Assembly (NCBI GenBank): GCA_020744425.1 | Contig: JAGMUV010000005.1 | Location: 4,340,001-4,404,000 of the forward strand | Direction of reading: 5' to 3' | DNA length: 64,000 nucleotides | DNA from: Dactylonectria macrodidyma | Lineage: Eukaryota > Ascomycota > Sordariomycetes > Hypocreales > Nectriaceae | Shown here: piece after piece, positions 31,911 through 43,874 of the stretch | Layout: every line of letters starts with the position of its first letter | Numbering within the stretch: the stretch's first letter is position 1 | The notes under the pieces: model-generated | The model's database searches: none | Told to the model about the DNA's origin: nothing | The model's input: only the letters and a program-made list of their open reading frames with translations | Made by a program: the position numbers and the translations under genes

Positions 31911-34127
31911 ATGGTGTTGCCGTATGTCGAGGTGTCGCACCTGGCATCTTCAACTTCATTCTACGCCAGTATCCTTCAGCCACTTGGTTTACGCTACCTT
32001 GCCACTGACCGGGAAGAAACGTCGTCGGTAGGAACTGTCACTTACGGCATCCCGGCTGGACCCCAACGCCAGGGACAGGGTCCTAGCCATCCCGTGCCGG
32101 TCTTGCAGATCCGCGAGACGACGCATCCATTCGAGCCGCTCAAGTTCTCTTTCCTCATCCTTGCCGCTCCGTCCTCGAATGCCGTTGCCGAATTTTACGA
32201 TTGTGCTTCCGCCGCGAATCCGTGGCTACAGCTGCAGGCCGAAGGTGACGGGGCTCCAGGACACCCAAGTGGACCAGGCCCAAGGCATCGCTTGGGCATC
32301 GAGGGCGGTGTATCTCCAAGTCGAGCCACAGTCCAAGATCTCGACGGTAACACTATACAAGTTGTTTGCTCTCCTCCTTCATCCCGACATGACATAGGAC
32401 GCGTCCTTGACTGGAAATTCGACACCGCATCTCGCTCGAAGCACTCCCGCAATCGATCTCAGTCTCATCCTCTTCCTTCGTCCGCCTCTTCATCGGCTTC
32501 TTCCCACGCCAACAAGTCACAGGCTTCTTTCGCACCCCAGCCTCGTATGCAACAATCGCCTCGTTCTAGCCATCCTGGGTACGGATCTGTTGTTCCCATC
32601 GCCATGTCTGGACGCGCCCCAAGCCATACCCCGGACGACGGAGATCAGTTTGCGGAACCAGCGGTCTCTCCTCGTCAAAGCCCCAGCAACAATGGACTTA
32701 GCACAACGACGGTCGTCGGTGCCCTGCTTGGGGTTGCAGCCGGGGCAGCAGCTCTGACATACACCATGGTCAACAAGGACAGAGAGCGCAGACCCCGCCA
32801 TGAGACAGAGCCTCCCCCCCTGCCACGTTGCTCAACCTTCCCTGACGCGGCACCTTCCAGCCACCACAAGTCGCGGCACAGCCACCAGGACCCAGGATAC
32901 CCCGATTATCCTCCCAAGGCACTACCCTACAGAGGGGCGGGCGCCTACGAGCCGCATGCTCTACCCGCACCATACACGGAGGAAATGCCCTGGGGACAGC
33001 CCGCCTTCAACGAGGGTTTCATGCCACGGAGACAGACCTATCCTGACGAATACCCCCCAAGGACTTTGTCATACCCACAGGACTACACACCGAGAAAAAT
33101 GCCTTACGATGACAGCGACGACAGCGATGAACCGCCAGCTCGCGAGCCTTCTCGCCGCCCTGTAAAGTACTTGACAGAGGAGCCCCATCACAGCAGCGCC
33201 AGAAGCACTGCGGCTCGAAGCACTGCCAGCAGGAGTAGTGCCGCCAAGAGCACCACTAGAAGCACCGCCAAGAGCTCGTCCAGAAGCACCGCCAAAAGCA
33301 CTACCAGGAGCACCGCTAAGAGTGTCGCAAATAGTAAGGCCATGAGCCGTGCGCCTGATGAAATTGAGGAGCCAAGAAGCGGCCAATCGTCGAGGCACAG
33401 CAGCCGCGCTTCCACTGTGCGAAGCCGCAGCGAAGCGCCAGTCTCTCGATCCCCACTCACAGTCGCCGATGCAGATCATCGCAGTCAGGCCGGGTCTCGC
33501 CATACCGCCAAACCACCAAAATCGACGCATTCCCGTGCTCGGTCCCAGCGACCACAACGCGATCCTGAGCGAGACTCATACTTTTCCGCTCGTTCCCGCC
33601 GGTCTTCGACAGCGACACGCCGTCCACCCCCCCCTGCAGTCGAGACAGAATTGATGGAGGCTCCCGAAGTGCCTGAAGCACCAGAGGTACCGCACATGCC
33701 AAAATATCAGGACTTTAGGGAGTTTGAAGACATTCGGCATGGTCATCATGCTCGAGAGGGCCATGATTTTGAAAATTATCACACGTTCCAGGACTTTCCG
33801 CGCGGGCAGGGCTTCCAGCAAGACTTCCAGCAAGACTTCCAGCAAGACTTTGATGATCTTCCACGGGGTCCTGAGCTAGTAATACGAAGTCGAGACGGCA
33901 GCAGGTTCAGTGTGACCAGGTTATCAAACGGAAGCGAGCCCCCAATCATCATGGGCCACTCCAGCAGGGCACCCAGCCACATGTCAGCGAGGAACATTCC
34001 CTTACCGATGAGCGGCGTGGGGATGAGCCACGCGGACTGGGATGACGACAACGTGAGTGTTGCTCCCAGTGACAGCATCAGTTGCGTGGGAAGCAAGACG
34101 AGCAGGAGGAGCCGCAGAGTACGCTAG
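31911..34127 (+). CDS. VOC (glyoxalase-like) domain protein with transmembrane segment and long disordered tail
   Basis: One uninterrupted frame of 738 codons. Residues 1 to about 150 look like a vicinal-oxygen-chelate (glyoxalase/bleomycin-resistance) fold: YVEVSHLASSTSFYASILQPLG at the start and VQDLDGNTIQVVC at the end, as in fungal VOC proteins. A Ser-rich linker follows. A single hydrophobic segment lies at about residues 266-288 (VVGALLGVAAGAAALTYTMV). The remainder is disordered and rich in Arg, Ser and Pro, with AKST/SRST-type repeats at about 426-478 and three FQQD repeats near 633-647. The usual paired metal ligands of the fold are not obvious, so enzyme activity is doubtful. No function is proposed: it could be a membrane-anchored scaffold. 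The long tail lacks frameshifts and stops, which supports a real gene. Confidence 0.75.
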   Translation: MVLPYVEVSHLASSTSFYASILQPLGLRYLATDREETSSVGTVTYGIPAGPQRQGQGPSHPVPVLQIRETTHPFEPLKFSFLILAAPSSNAVAEFYDCASAANPWLQLQAEGDGAPGHPSGPGPRHRLGIEGGVSPSRATVQDLDGNTIQVVCSPPSSRHDIGRVLDWKFDTASRSKHSRNRSQSHPLPSSASSSASSHANKSQASFAPQPRMQQSPRSSHPGYGSVVPIAMSGRAPSHTPDDGDQFAEPAVSPRQSPSNNGLSTTTVVGALLGVAAGAAALTYTMVNKDRERRPRHETEPPPLPRCSTFPDAAPSSHHKSRHSHQDPGYPDYPPKALPYRGAGAYEPHALPAPYTEEMPWGQPAFNEGFMPRRQTYPDEYPPRTLSYPQDYTPRKMPYDDSDDSDEPPAREPSRRPVKYLTEEPHHSSARSTAARSTASRSSAAKSTTRSTAKSSSRSTAKSTTRSTAKSVANSKAMSRAPDEIEEPRSGQSSRHSSRASTVRSRSEAPVSRSPLTVADADHRSQAGSRHTAKPPKSTHSRARSQRPQRDPERDSYFSARSRRSSTATRRPPPPAVETELMEAPEVPEAPEVPHMPKYQDFREFEDIRHGHHAREGHDFENYHTFQDFPRGQGFQQDFQQDFQQDFDDLPRGPELVIRSRDGSRFSVTRLSNGSEPPIIMGHSSRAPSHMSARNIPLPMSGVGMSHADWDDDNVSVAPSDSISCVGSKTSRRSRRVR

Positions 34128-35375
34128 AGGTTATAGATGGAGTGTCATTTGGCTTGGTGGTTGGATGGATACGCACCATACTTGTCGGTACGAGGTGATG
34201 CCTTGCATGCGACACTCCATGGCTCACATATCCGTGGAGGCAGCGGTGTCTTTATATGACATACATCATCAACCTGGATTGGATCTCGAAACAGATTGGG
34301 ATGACTACTGAACTCTTTCTCATGGGCTGGGTGGCGTTCATGTACACGGCGTCTTGGATTGAATTTGGATCGAAGAGATGATACACTTACGTCCCACTTA
34401 CAGTGTTCGGTCTCATTCGTCTTTGGTTGCACGTAAGGGGCACTGGGATCTGGGCTCATTCATACATCCACGATATACAAGCATACATATACAAACACTT
34501 ACAAAACAAAAACACAAATAAACAAATATGCAAACATGCAAACTTGCAAACTTGCAAACTTGCATACAAGAAAACAACATGTGCATCAGTAAGTGAACAT
34601 ACAGAAGCCCAAGGGTCTAGATACCTCTCAGACATTTGACATCCTTACACTCATTACATGTTAGGGATGAATCCCCGCCCAATTGGTGAGCGTGCTGTCA
34701 TTGTCAATGTCGAGTGTCCAATATTCATCAACATTCAATGAATATGCCCCACGTTATTCTTTGGTGGTGTGGCGGGCAAGGTGGGATGGGATGGTGGGGC
34801 TAGTGGGGGTCTCTGTTGCAGCGGGTGTGACGCTGTAGACTGGTCGGTCAGCGCGCGCGGGGCTAAAATCAGTGTGCAATGGCAGACCTCACTCTGCTAG
34901 TCATGACAACCCACCTTGCCCACCCGAACAAGATTTCCCCCAACTTTCATTAGTACAGCAGGCGCTCGACAGAGCGGGTTGGCAGGGTCTGGAAGGGCTT
35001 GGTGGTGCATTTAGGGGGGCGGGAAGTACCCTCGAAAAGAGTGATTAAAATAATGGCCCAGTGGACGAGCTGGCAATTACTCACACAAGGGCCAGCATGG
35101 GCAGCTCTTCCCTCTTTCGTCAACGCCCGACACCACCACACTTAGACTGCCGCACACTCCGATTCTCGGACCCATTGCTTGACTCTTCTTTTTCCACCTC
35201 TTTAGAATTTGTTCATTTAACTAAGGAGCTCCTCAATTCCTCGTCTGGAAGGAATAAGAGCTGTGCGACAGGCTTCATCTGCCTCGGGTCATTTTTTTGG
35301 TTCCATCTAACCTTTCAGTCGCCACGCGAACAGTCCACGAGAGGAAGTCCAGCAGTCCCAAACACTCCCAACACC
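34128..35375. other. Intergenic region, no supported gene
   Basis: This holds the 3' end of the VOC-domain gene and the promoter of cystathionine gamma-synthase. A short direct repeat of CAAACTTG units lies near 34,530-34,566. No other structure was recognised. Confidence 0.55.
34530..34566. repeat. Short tandem repeat of CAAACTTG
   Basis: Three to four consecutive copies of an 8-bp unit (GCAAACAT then CAAACTTG repeats) lie in an A-rich intergenic stretch. Confidence 0.7.
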
Positions 35376-37302
35376 ATGCCGGGCTTCGAATTGGGCGAGT
35401 CCATCCCTCCTGACACGGCCCATGTGAGTCGCTCCGACCTCTTTCTGGATACTTCTCGCGAACTAAACCACCCTCCCCCCCTTACAGGCTGTGAGCGTGT
35501 CTCTGCCGACATGGAAGTCAAATGTCGGGTACGAGGAGGGAGAGGAATGGGTTGTTGGTCGATTGACCACAGGCTACCCTCGGTGAGTGTGCTCACGATT
35601 CTCACGCCTACCCGATTGCGAACTGGCCAGCTAACACGATGTCAGCTTCTTCGTTCACAAGAGTATTGCTGCCTTCGCAACGGACATCGTTTCTCACCAT
35701 GGGCGTCCGAGCCAGCAAGCCATGCTCTTTCCCACCCCAAAGGTTGCCAGGAGATGCCTTGACTTCATCCGCCAGCGAATCTCCCCAGAACTCTCGCACC
35801 AGCTCAGCGTCATCGACCTTGCCCTCAACACCTCCAAAGACCTGTCGCCTCTCCTGAAGAAATTGTCACCCACCATGTCGGCAGTCGTCTTTCCCGCGGA
35901 GGTGTTTCCCATCTCCAAGCAATATTGGCAACACACTGGCGATGGTACCTCAAGCCGTCGTGCCGAGTTTTGCCATAGTCTGTTCAAAGATCACCTGCTA
36001 GTTCCCACCGCCGGAGCCCAGAATTCCCAAGAAGCCCCAGGTAGACCTTTCCGAGGCCCTAAGCGATATCAGCGCCCAGGTTCAATCGACGGCGTCCCCC
36101 CTACAAACCACCGAACCTCGCCTCCCAATGAACCCGAAGAGTCACTAGAGAGTTCTCAATTCTTGGAGGAGCGCTTTGGCAGAAACCTCAATCTCTCCAT
36201 GGTCGCGCGGGCAAAATCGGCTATTCGGAGACGAATCGCTGGTGCCTTTGCCCACGAAGTCGATCTCAACAATGGCCCCTTGCCGTCCATGACGTCCAAC
36301 ACAAGAGGGATTCAGGACTTGGAGGAAGGTGATGTGTATCTCTACCCCTGCGGCATGAATGCTATATTCAATGCCCATCGTGCCCTCTTGAAGGCGAGGG
36401 AGCCTCGGAAAAGCATCAACTTTGGCTTCCCCTACGTCGATACGCTCAAAATCTTACAAAAATTTGGTCCCGGCTGCCTCTTTTATGGACACGCTTCGTC
36501 CGAAGACTTAGATGACCTCGAGACCAGACTCAAAAGTGGCGAGCGCTTCCTCGCGCTATTCTGCGAGTTTCCTGGGAACCCCCTTCTCACTTGCCCAGAT
36601 CTCATCCATATTCGAAAACTTGCCGACGAGTACGACTTCGCCGTTGTGGTAGACGAGACAATAGGGACGTTTGCGAACATCAATGTTCTACAAGTCGCCG
36701 ACATCGTCGTGAGCAGCCTCACCAAGATCTTCTCCGGCGACTCCAATGTCATGGGTGGCAGCGCCATTCTCAATCCGAAGAGCAGGTATTTCAAGGCCTT
36801 GAAGCAAGTCATGGAGGAGGAGTATGAAGACACGTATTGGCCCGAGGATGTGATTTTCATGGAGAGAAATAGCCGCGACTTTGAGTCCCGTGTGGAGCGC
36901 ATTAATGCGAACGCAGAAGCTATCTGCGACGTATTGCGTGCACACCCCCTCGTCCAGCGCGTCTATTACCCAAAGTACAACCCTTCCAAGCCCCAGTACG
37001 ACGCCTGCCGCCTGCCGAATGGAGGATATGGCGGACTGCTATCCGTTGTATTTGATCGCAAGGACCATGCCCAGACATTCTACGACGCCATGGACATTGC
37101 CAAGGGACCAAGTCTGGGCACCAACTTTACGCTGTGCTCGCCATACGTCGTCCTAGCCCACTACCTAGAACTACCATGGGCCGCGGAGTTTGGCGTGGAC
37201 CCAGACTTGGTTCGTATAAGTGTCGGTCTCGAGGAGACGAGCGCTTTGCAGGACGTATTCCGAAAGGCACTCAAGGCAGCTGAGGACATGCCGAGTGCTT
37301 AG
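35376..37302 (+). CDS. STR2: Cystathionine gamma-synthase (PLP enzyme)
   Basis: Three exons (35376-35423, 35488-35582, 35646-37302) give 599 aa, the long fungal form. An N-terminal domain ([31 protein letters not shown]) is typical of fungal cystathionine gamma-synthases. The PLP-dependent aminotransferase-like core includes [18 protein letters not shown] and the lysine that binds pyridoxal phosphate in SSLTKIFSG (about residue 408). By family the enzyme joins O-acetylhomoserine and cysteine into cystathionine, the first step from cysteine towards methionine; N. crassa met-7 is the counterpart. The cofactor-ring Tyr/Arg region and substrate residues appear intact. It converges on the SPX-RING gene, 295 bp away. 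Confidence 0.92.
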
Positions 37303-37597
37303 ATAGGTAGAAACAATCAATGGGCTATCCGCCCCGACATCCGAACATCTTGTTGTCTCTTGTCCTGAGCCCCCTTTACTCCCATCAATCGCTGCGTTTG
37401 TACAATCTATTGTCCAATTATGGAGGCCCGTTCTAGATCCTGTCAGTCAATGCCAGATAGAATAGTCATATTTAAAAAGAAATGAGGCACTCGGTAACTC
37501 ACACACCTCTTCTAGACACAATAACTTGGGCATCATCCGGGGCGAACCAAGGAAGATGGGCTCAATCACGCCAATGTAGCTCCTACAGCCTTGAGGC

Positions 37598-39292
37598 TCA
37601 CATGACGATACACTCCTTGTGGACATATCCAGGCCCGTAGTCCTCGATGCCACGTTCGATCTCGTTCGAGCGCTGTTTCTCTTTCGCCTCTTTAGGAAAG
37701 TACTTTTTCAAGTATTTAGTCAACTCGTAGTCAAGGTTCTCTATGAGATACAGGGTTACTACAGCAAAACCGTAAAGAGGCAGGATGGCTCTGCAACTTA
37801 CCAGTCGAGGCCTTCATCACCACATCGGCCCTACACAAGGGACAATGTTTCTCTCGGCGGCGCTGGATCTTGATAACACAGCGGATACAGAACACATGCT
37901 GGCAGTCTAGGCGGATAGGCAGATATGCCAGAGAAAAGCAGACAGGGCAGAGGTAGTCGTTCAGTTGGGGGACGACCGAAACCAGCTCCTGAGACATCTG
38001 AGCACAGACATCCTTGGCAACGTTTCCGGCCAAGAGCTTGTTTGACTGGATTGCAGAGGGAAAGGCTTTAGAAATGCCCAAGGATGTTCGTTTGTCGAAC
38101 TCTGATGACGGTGCGTCAGCGACTACTGAGGAAAACAAGATCCATGTTAGAAGGATGATGAAGGTACTGACTCTTCAGAATTTTAGAGATGGCAAGCTTG
38201 TTCAGTTCTTGAAACTGTAGGTTCTTGAGCAAGGACGCGTTCAGCTTCAAAAACCGAGCAAAGGCGGCACGGCTCTCTGCTAGTTTAAAGTCATTGGCCA
38301 GGCCCCGCGTCTCAACTTGGTTCTGGAACCACTGCAATTGCTTCAAGGCCACCTGACTTGATCGTGCGCCGTGGTCCATTTCATGCGTAGCAAAGAAGAC
38401 CTCGGCATCAAGGTACAGTTCGAAGATATGACGCCATCGGGCGAGGTCATTCTTAGAGAATCGTGATGGCTTAGCGACCTGAGCAACTTCCTTACCGAGG
38501 TCTATAATCTCGGCGTTCAACTTCTCCTCCTCTTCGGCCTGTAATGTGTCAAGGTTGCTGACATCGCTTTGTAGAATGTCAAAAAATTCGCCATCAAACA
38601 CGAGAGGAACCTCGATGGTTTCGTATGTGTCGTCGTCTGAGGCGTCCAAGGCTGCGGTGTTGAGGACTGGCGAAGCTGATGGGGGTGCCGACTCGGCGGG
38701 TAAGCTAGCTGATGGAGGAGTCGAATCGGAATCGAGAGCGCCAGGGCTGTGTTCGACAGCGGGGTGTGGGATGTGTTTCCACTGGTCCTGTGACACGGAG
38801 GATGCAATCTTATTGAGGAAATCCTTGGAGGTGGAAGTCAGTGAAGCGTCGATGGGAACGCCGTTTCGCATGTGAACATTGACAGTGAGCTTTGGGCGCA
38901 AGAGGTTCGAGTCGGAGGCAGCTAGTGGAAGAAGAAAGGTCAGCGCAGGTAGTAAATCAAACCGTCTGGTACAGCCCGGGATATATATACCGTTGAGTTT
39001 ATACTGCAACGCAACTGGGGAATTGTTGTGCGGGTCGAGCAGCGAGCGAAGCGTCTCTGGGTCGAGCCCAAGCTCACGCAACTCGCGCTGAACTTTTTTG
39101 AGACATTTCTTGAGTTGGCTGTACGGGATGGCCTGGTCAACCCAGTGAGGAGGGAAGTCTGCGCCGGGGTGTCAGTTCAGTCATGAGAATGGGGAAGAAT
39201 AGAAGCAATAGAGGTGTGATGCAAGGCAATGCGAGGCGATGCGACCGACCTTGTGTAGCCAGAGACTGCTTGAAATCGTGCGCAAACTTCAT
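37598..39292 (-). CDS. SPX-RING E3 ubiquitin ligase
   Basis: Five exons (39292-39250, 39158-38991, 38921-38172, 38101-37802, 37740-37598) give 467 aa. The start MKFAHDFKQSL and the following YSQLKKCLKKVQREL form the first part of an SPX domain, whose basic patch binds inositol pyrophosphates. The domain ends at LAISKILKKFDKRTSLG, which fixes the acceptor of exon 4 at 38,102. A C3HC4 RING finger follows (CPVC, CQHVFC, CPLC). A charged C-terminal tail ends in ECIVM. By family (plant NLA, fission-yeast Pqr1, fungal RING-14) it links phosphate status to ubiquitination of phosphate transporters. The intron at 38990-38922 is 69 nt with no stop, so retention is possible. It diverges from JJJ1 across 2.6 kb. 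Confidence 0.9.
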
Positions 39293-41888
39293 GGCGACAA
39301 CTCAAAACCACGGTAAGGACGTCGATGGCATGGCACATGAGCAATGACCCAGAATGGAAGAGGAGCGCGACCAAGTGGGGTTGACAGTTCGCTCAGGTGG
39401 TACGGATAATAATGGATGCTACGTCTAGAAGGTAACGTGCGATGGGGAGTGAGAAATGGGCGACCTAGAGTGACAGCGGCAACAAAACGCTTGTATCGAA
39501 ATCTGCAGCGAACATGCAACGCTTAATACCACGCGGGGAGACACGGGACTGTACAGAGACGGAGGCGATACAGAGACACGGGGGACAGTTAAATAAATAG
39601 AGAAGGGGTTGTAGGGAAGAGATAGAAAGGTGTGAATGACTTGTGTGTCTTGTGCCTGTTTGGTTTTGCTGTCGGTAGTCCCGTGGTGAACGTGTGGACG
39701 ATGCTGGCGTATCCTTGGCAGGTTACCTAGATTGTTATGTATGGCCGTTATTTCCTCGTCCCTAGTCTGCTTTTGGCCTAGCAAGGAAGCAGGCAAGTAG
39801 TCCAAGGGCAATTCGGTCCACGGGCCATGATCGCTCAAGAGACCCCGTAATGGGGCAGTAGTTCGGCAATCTCGTGCCGGGTGCGGGCAGCGGAGCAAAG
39901 CGAGGTTTGATGGCCACGCTACTCCGCTAGGTCGTGCGAATTTGGCCGTAATTACCACGCCTACCATCGGATGGTTCGAGACGCCTGACCTGTTTGATGA
40001 CCGAACTTGGACAGTCGCAAGCATCAACGGAGCACCCCGGTCAGCGCTTTGAGCTATGAAGCCGTTTTCTTCCTCGAGAGATGATGACTGGGAGTGGACG
40101 ACTGCTTTGTTTGTAGCTGGCGGGGCCTGCTTAACCCTACCCACCATTGTTCAGGGCTTGCTTTTTTTCCATGCCTTCGCGCCTCCAACGGCAACGTTCA
40201 TGAAGTGTAGGTAGTAATTACGCAGTATCAATATCTACCTGATCCCTCCTCACATATATACCTAAAAAAAAACCATGGAAACACCCGCACAGGTAGGAAT
40301 GTCACATAGTGCTAAGAAAACACAGAGCGGGAGAGACTCATGCAGCCAAAATGAAGCTTGTATCCGCTGTGGTCATGTGCCAGACGAATGGCACAATCTA
40401 CCTTATGTAGATACAGGGACCGATGCTCACCATTGGTATGTGATACCTTACTTCATATTACTCAATACGTGCTACCTTGCCTACCGTCATTCCCATCGTC
40501 CACACTCGACACCTACTGTGCTGTGGCATATCATAAGCCCGTACGTAAAACAAGACGGGCGCTGCACTAATTAACAGACTATTTGCGCGACATCCAAGAA
40601 TGGACATGCCCACTTTCTGTGAAGACCAAGAACCGTTGATCATGAAAAACCGAATATTCGCGATAATCGCAGGGATTACGACTCAGTGGGCCAGTAGCTC
40701 CAATCACGCAGGGGCTATGACGTCCATCATCATGACACACAATACTGCCCTGGTGGTTGGCTCAATGATGAATTAATTACCGGTTTTCCCTAGACGAATA
40801 ATTGATTAGGTCTCGGTACTTGGGCAATGTCACTTATCCCTTTGACTGTGGTAAGGCTACACTTACGCTAGTAACAGGTATTCAAACCAACGAAAAGGAG
40901 AGTAAGACGGGGTACAAGAGGTCCCACCTATTTTATAAGGCGCTAGAAGTCACGACTGTTAGAGATCTATATTGAGATACACAACCCTCCGCATAGCCAC
41001 CTAGCCTTTTGAAGTCGATCAGCGTACCGCTGATCTCCCGGGCCTCTATGGGGACTATGGGTCAAGTGCAGTCTTACCACAGTCAAAGGGATAGCATGCC
41101 CCTAGTGCAAACCCCATTTTGATTCTAGAACACAAGCCCTACGAAATACGAAGCACTTCTATACATTGGTTCATTAAGTCCGTGCCCTGCATGTTAAATG
41201 GGGAAAGGAAGATATGAATAAGTCATGAGGAGGAAGATGCGTCATACAATGACTCTTCCTTTGACCCCTCTTACCCGCCGTATGAGTGAAATGGTGGACC
41301 CATGGCTCAACACAGATTCAAAGCCGGTTGTCACAAGCAATGCAAAACACGTACAAACGGTCATCAAGGCAGGGGCACTTGCCAAAAGGCAGCAGAATAG
41401 CTCATGATTGGGCAGAACTCCCTCATAAGCGCGATGGAGAACCCACAAGATGAGTACTCAAGCGGGAATATACAGGGTTCAACCATCCATCCAAGCAACC
41501 CGGACGGAGGAAGAGAAAAAAAAACCACCACTATTTTTGACCCCGCGCTTTTTTTGCCTTGTCTGTCCCTCCTCCCCAAAATTCCCACGTAAGGAAAATC
41601 GCACGCTGGCTGTGCTCATGCTCAGAATCATCACACGCGCACAATAATCCAGGGACTGGAGTCGCACGCATACCGATACACTACTACATTACCCGTCTCG
41701 GTGCCTACCTATCAAATTGTTGTACTTTACTAGGTGCTTATACACAAAAAAAACTCAGCGTAGAACGAACTCGTCTCCTTCGCCTTCTGAATACTACCTC
41801 CCACTCCGGTCTCCCGCTTCCTAACAACGAAAAGAGCGCGCAGAAACAAAGCTTCCTCCTTCGCAGGCGACGGATCGCGTAGGCTACC
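39293..41888. other. Divergent region SPX-RING / JJJ1 with MITE
   Basis: This 2.6-kb stretch holds both promoters and a 255-bp MITE at 40837-41091. The 240-codon minus-strand frame 39425-40147 is Ser/Pro/His-rich without family features, and the frame at 40275-40574 is unrecognised. Neither is called a gene. Confidence 0.5.
40837..41091. mobile_element. 255-bp MITE, TA target duplication, 28-bp TIRs
   Basis: The left TIR (40837-40864, starts TCCCTTTGACTGTGGTAAG) and right TIR (41064-41091) match at 26 of 28 positions as reverse complements. The two differences are transitions. The element is flanked by TA on both sides (40835-40836 and 41092-41093), the duplication left by Tc1/mariner-superfamily insertion. 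It contains no coding frame and carries a small internal hairpin, GATCAGCG-TAC-CGCTGATC (41017-41035). Non-autonomous origin is inferred from size. Confidence 0.88.
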
Positions 41889-43605
41889 ATGGGTGCCCAG
41901 CAATCCTCGGAGCATGGCAATGCTTCTGGAGTCTCCAACGCGACTGCCACCAAAACCTGCTACTACGACCTTCTTGGTGTGGACCGTCAAGCAACGGATG
42001 ATGAGTAACGCTCCCGCCGTTCCCAAATGAACCATTTTTGACGCTGCTAACACTGCTAAGGATCAAGAAAGCCTATCGCCGCAGAGCCCTCGAACTACAC
42101 CCCGACCGCAACTTCAACGATGTCGAGACCGCAACACGCCGCTTCGCCGAAGTCCAATCCGCCTACGAGATTCTTTCAGACCCTCAAGAAAGGGCATGGT
42201 ACGATTCGCACCGCGACGCGATCCTCAGCGGCCAGGACGGCAACGATCCCGATGCCCAACCCACCACCTTCCGCAATGTCCGTCTAACCTCGGCCGAGGA
42301 GATCATGAGCTTAATGCGCAGGTTCAATTCCACAATTCCCTTCGACGACGAACCTACGGGCTTCTTCGGCATAGCCAGGGAAACCTTTGAACACCTAGCT
42401 CTTGAAGAGGAGGCTGCGGCTGAGCACGACAATGTTGATGTTCCAGAATACCCTTCCTTTGGTTCCTCGGATGACGATTACGAGACGCTCGTCAAGCCAT
42501 TCTACGCCTTCTGGGCCGGCTTCTCCACGGCGAAGTCATTTTCCTGGAAGGACAAGTATCGCCTCTCTGATGCGCCAGACCGCCGCGTCCGCCGTTTGAT
42601 GGAGAAGGAGAACAAAAAGATCCGCGACGATGCAATTCGAGAGTTCAATGACGCAGTCAACTTCCTCGTGGGCTTTGTACGGAAGCGCGATCCGCGGTAT
42701 CTACCCAACTCCCAGTCCGACGCCGACCGCCAGGCCTCTATGCGGAACGCTGCCGCAGCCCAGGCCGCCAGGTCCCGAGCCGCAAATCTAGAACGGATGG
42801 CCGCCTTCGAGGTTCCCGAGTGGGCACAATCCAAGTCAGACGGCAGCCTAGGGGACGACCACTTTTCTCAGTCAGAAGAGGAATCGGAGGTGGAAATACT
42901 TGAGTGTGTGGTGTGTAATAAGACGTTCAAGAGCGAGAAACAGCTCGAGGCCCATCTGAGGAGTAAGAAGCATCTCAAAGCAGTGCAGAATTTGCGCCGC
43001 CAAATGAAACGGGAAGGCGTCGAGCTACATATTGATGAGGTAGAGCCCACAGCTTCCGCGGATGCCGTGCCAGATTCGCCATCCGATAAGGAGGAGACCG
43101 ACGAGGATAGAGTTCCAGTCAAGCCAGAGAGCCGCGTTCCTGATGATGCCGAACCAGACGAGCCGAGTTCGGTCGAGTCTATCGATGCTTCCGATGGTGA
43201 CGATTACGCACCGAGGAGCATTGTTGAAGAGAGGATTGCTTCTGGAGGGTCTAAAGGAGAAGGTGATCCTACAATCAAGAGCCCTGATGCCGACCTTGCC
43301 GCGGCAACACAAGATCTTGCGGTTGATGCAACGGTGCCAGCGAAGAAAGTCGGTAAAGCCAAGGCGAAGAGGGATAGGAAAGCGGCTGCCGCGGCTGCCC
43401 AGTTTGAGCAAGACGAGACAGTAAGTGTCCATCCCACGGCTTCGTCCCCTCCAACCATTATCTAAATGTTGAGTAACAGCATCGATGCTCAGCTTGTGGA
43501 GAGACATACCCCTCCAAAACCAAGTTGTTCACTCACATCCGAGAAAATGGGCACGCCGCGCCTGTCGTAAGACCTAGTGCCGGTGGCAAGAAGCACAAGC
43601 GGTGA
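41889..43605 (+). CDS. JJJ1: JJJ1/DNAJC21-type J-protein of 60S biogenesis
   Basis: Three exons (41889-42004, 42061-43420, 43480-43605) give 533 aa. The J domain (YYDLLGV, then LHPDR with the HPD motif) lies at about residues 23-90. The central [21 protein letters not shown] region is diagnostic of Jjj1. Two C2H2 zinc fingers follow: CVVCNKTF...HLRSKKH and, in the last exon, CSACGETY...HIRENGH. The tail is basic (GGKKHKR). By family it works with Ssa/Hsc70 and Rei1 to remove Arx1 from cytosolic pre-60S particles. The last exon is supported because it completes the second finger. The 3' end converges on ATG4, 269 bp away. Confidence 0.94.
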
Positions 43606-43874
43606 AGTTGCGCTTCTTGAGAATGCAAGGCATGTCCTCTCATCCAGGCTTCACTGCCGAGTCGCTCGTGCTGTCTCCATATCATATGCCCCTTGTTTTG
43701 GTGCAATGGTTCCAACAGCATCCACGCCTCATGGTCCAGCTGCGGGACAGAACATTTCTAGGAACTCGATCCTGTGGAAGTCGATTTCAGATTAAAGTCT
43801 CATCTATCCCAAGTGTAACTCCTGTCACGCCAACCGAAAGACGGTAACAAACCAAAGTCCAAACATCCGGCGGC

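Noticed and set aside
31087..32031. 314-codon plus-strand frame ahead of the VOC-domain gene
   Set aside because: It is created by C/T-rich sequence, overlaps the better supported VOC frame and has no family features.
39425..40147. 240-codon minus-strand frame upstream of SPX-RING
   Set aside because: It is Ser/Pro/His-rich with no recognisable domain, and lies in the promoter or leader of the SPX-RING gene.
40275..40574. 99-codon frame with a good start context (ACCATGG) and a CIRCGH motif
   Set aside because: No recognised family, no splice structure and it sits near a MITE. Left uncalled; RNA evidence would change this.
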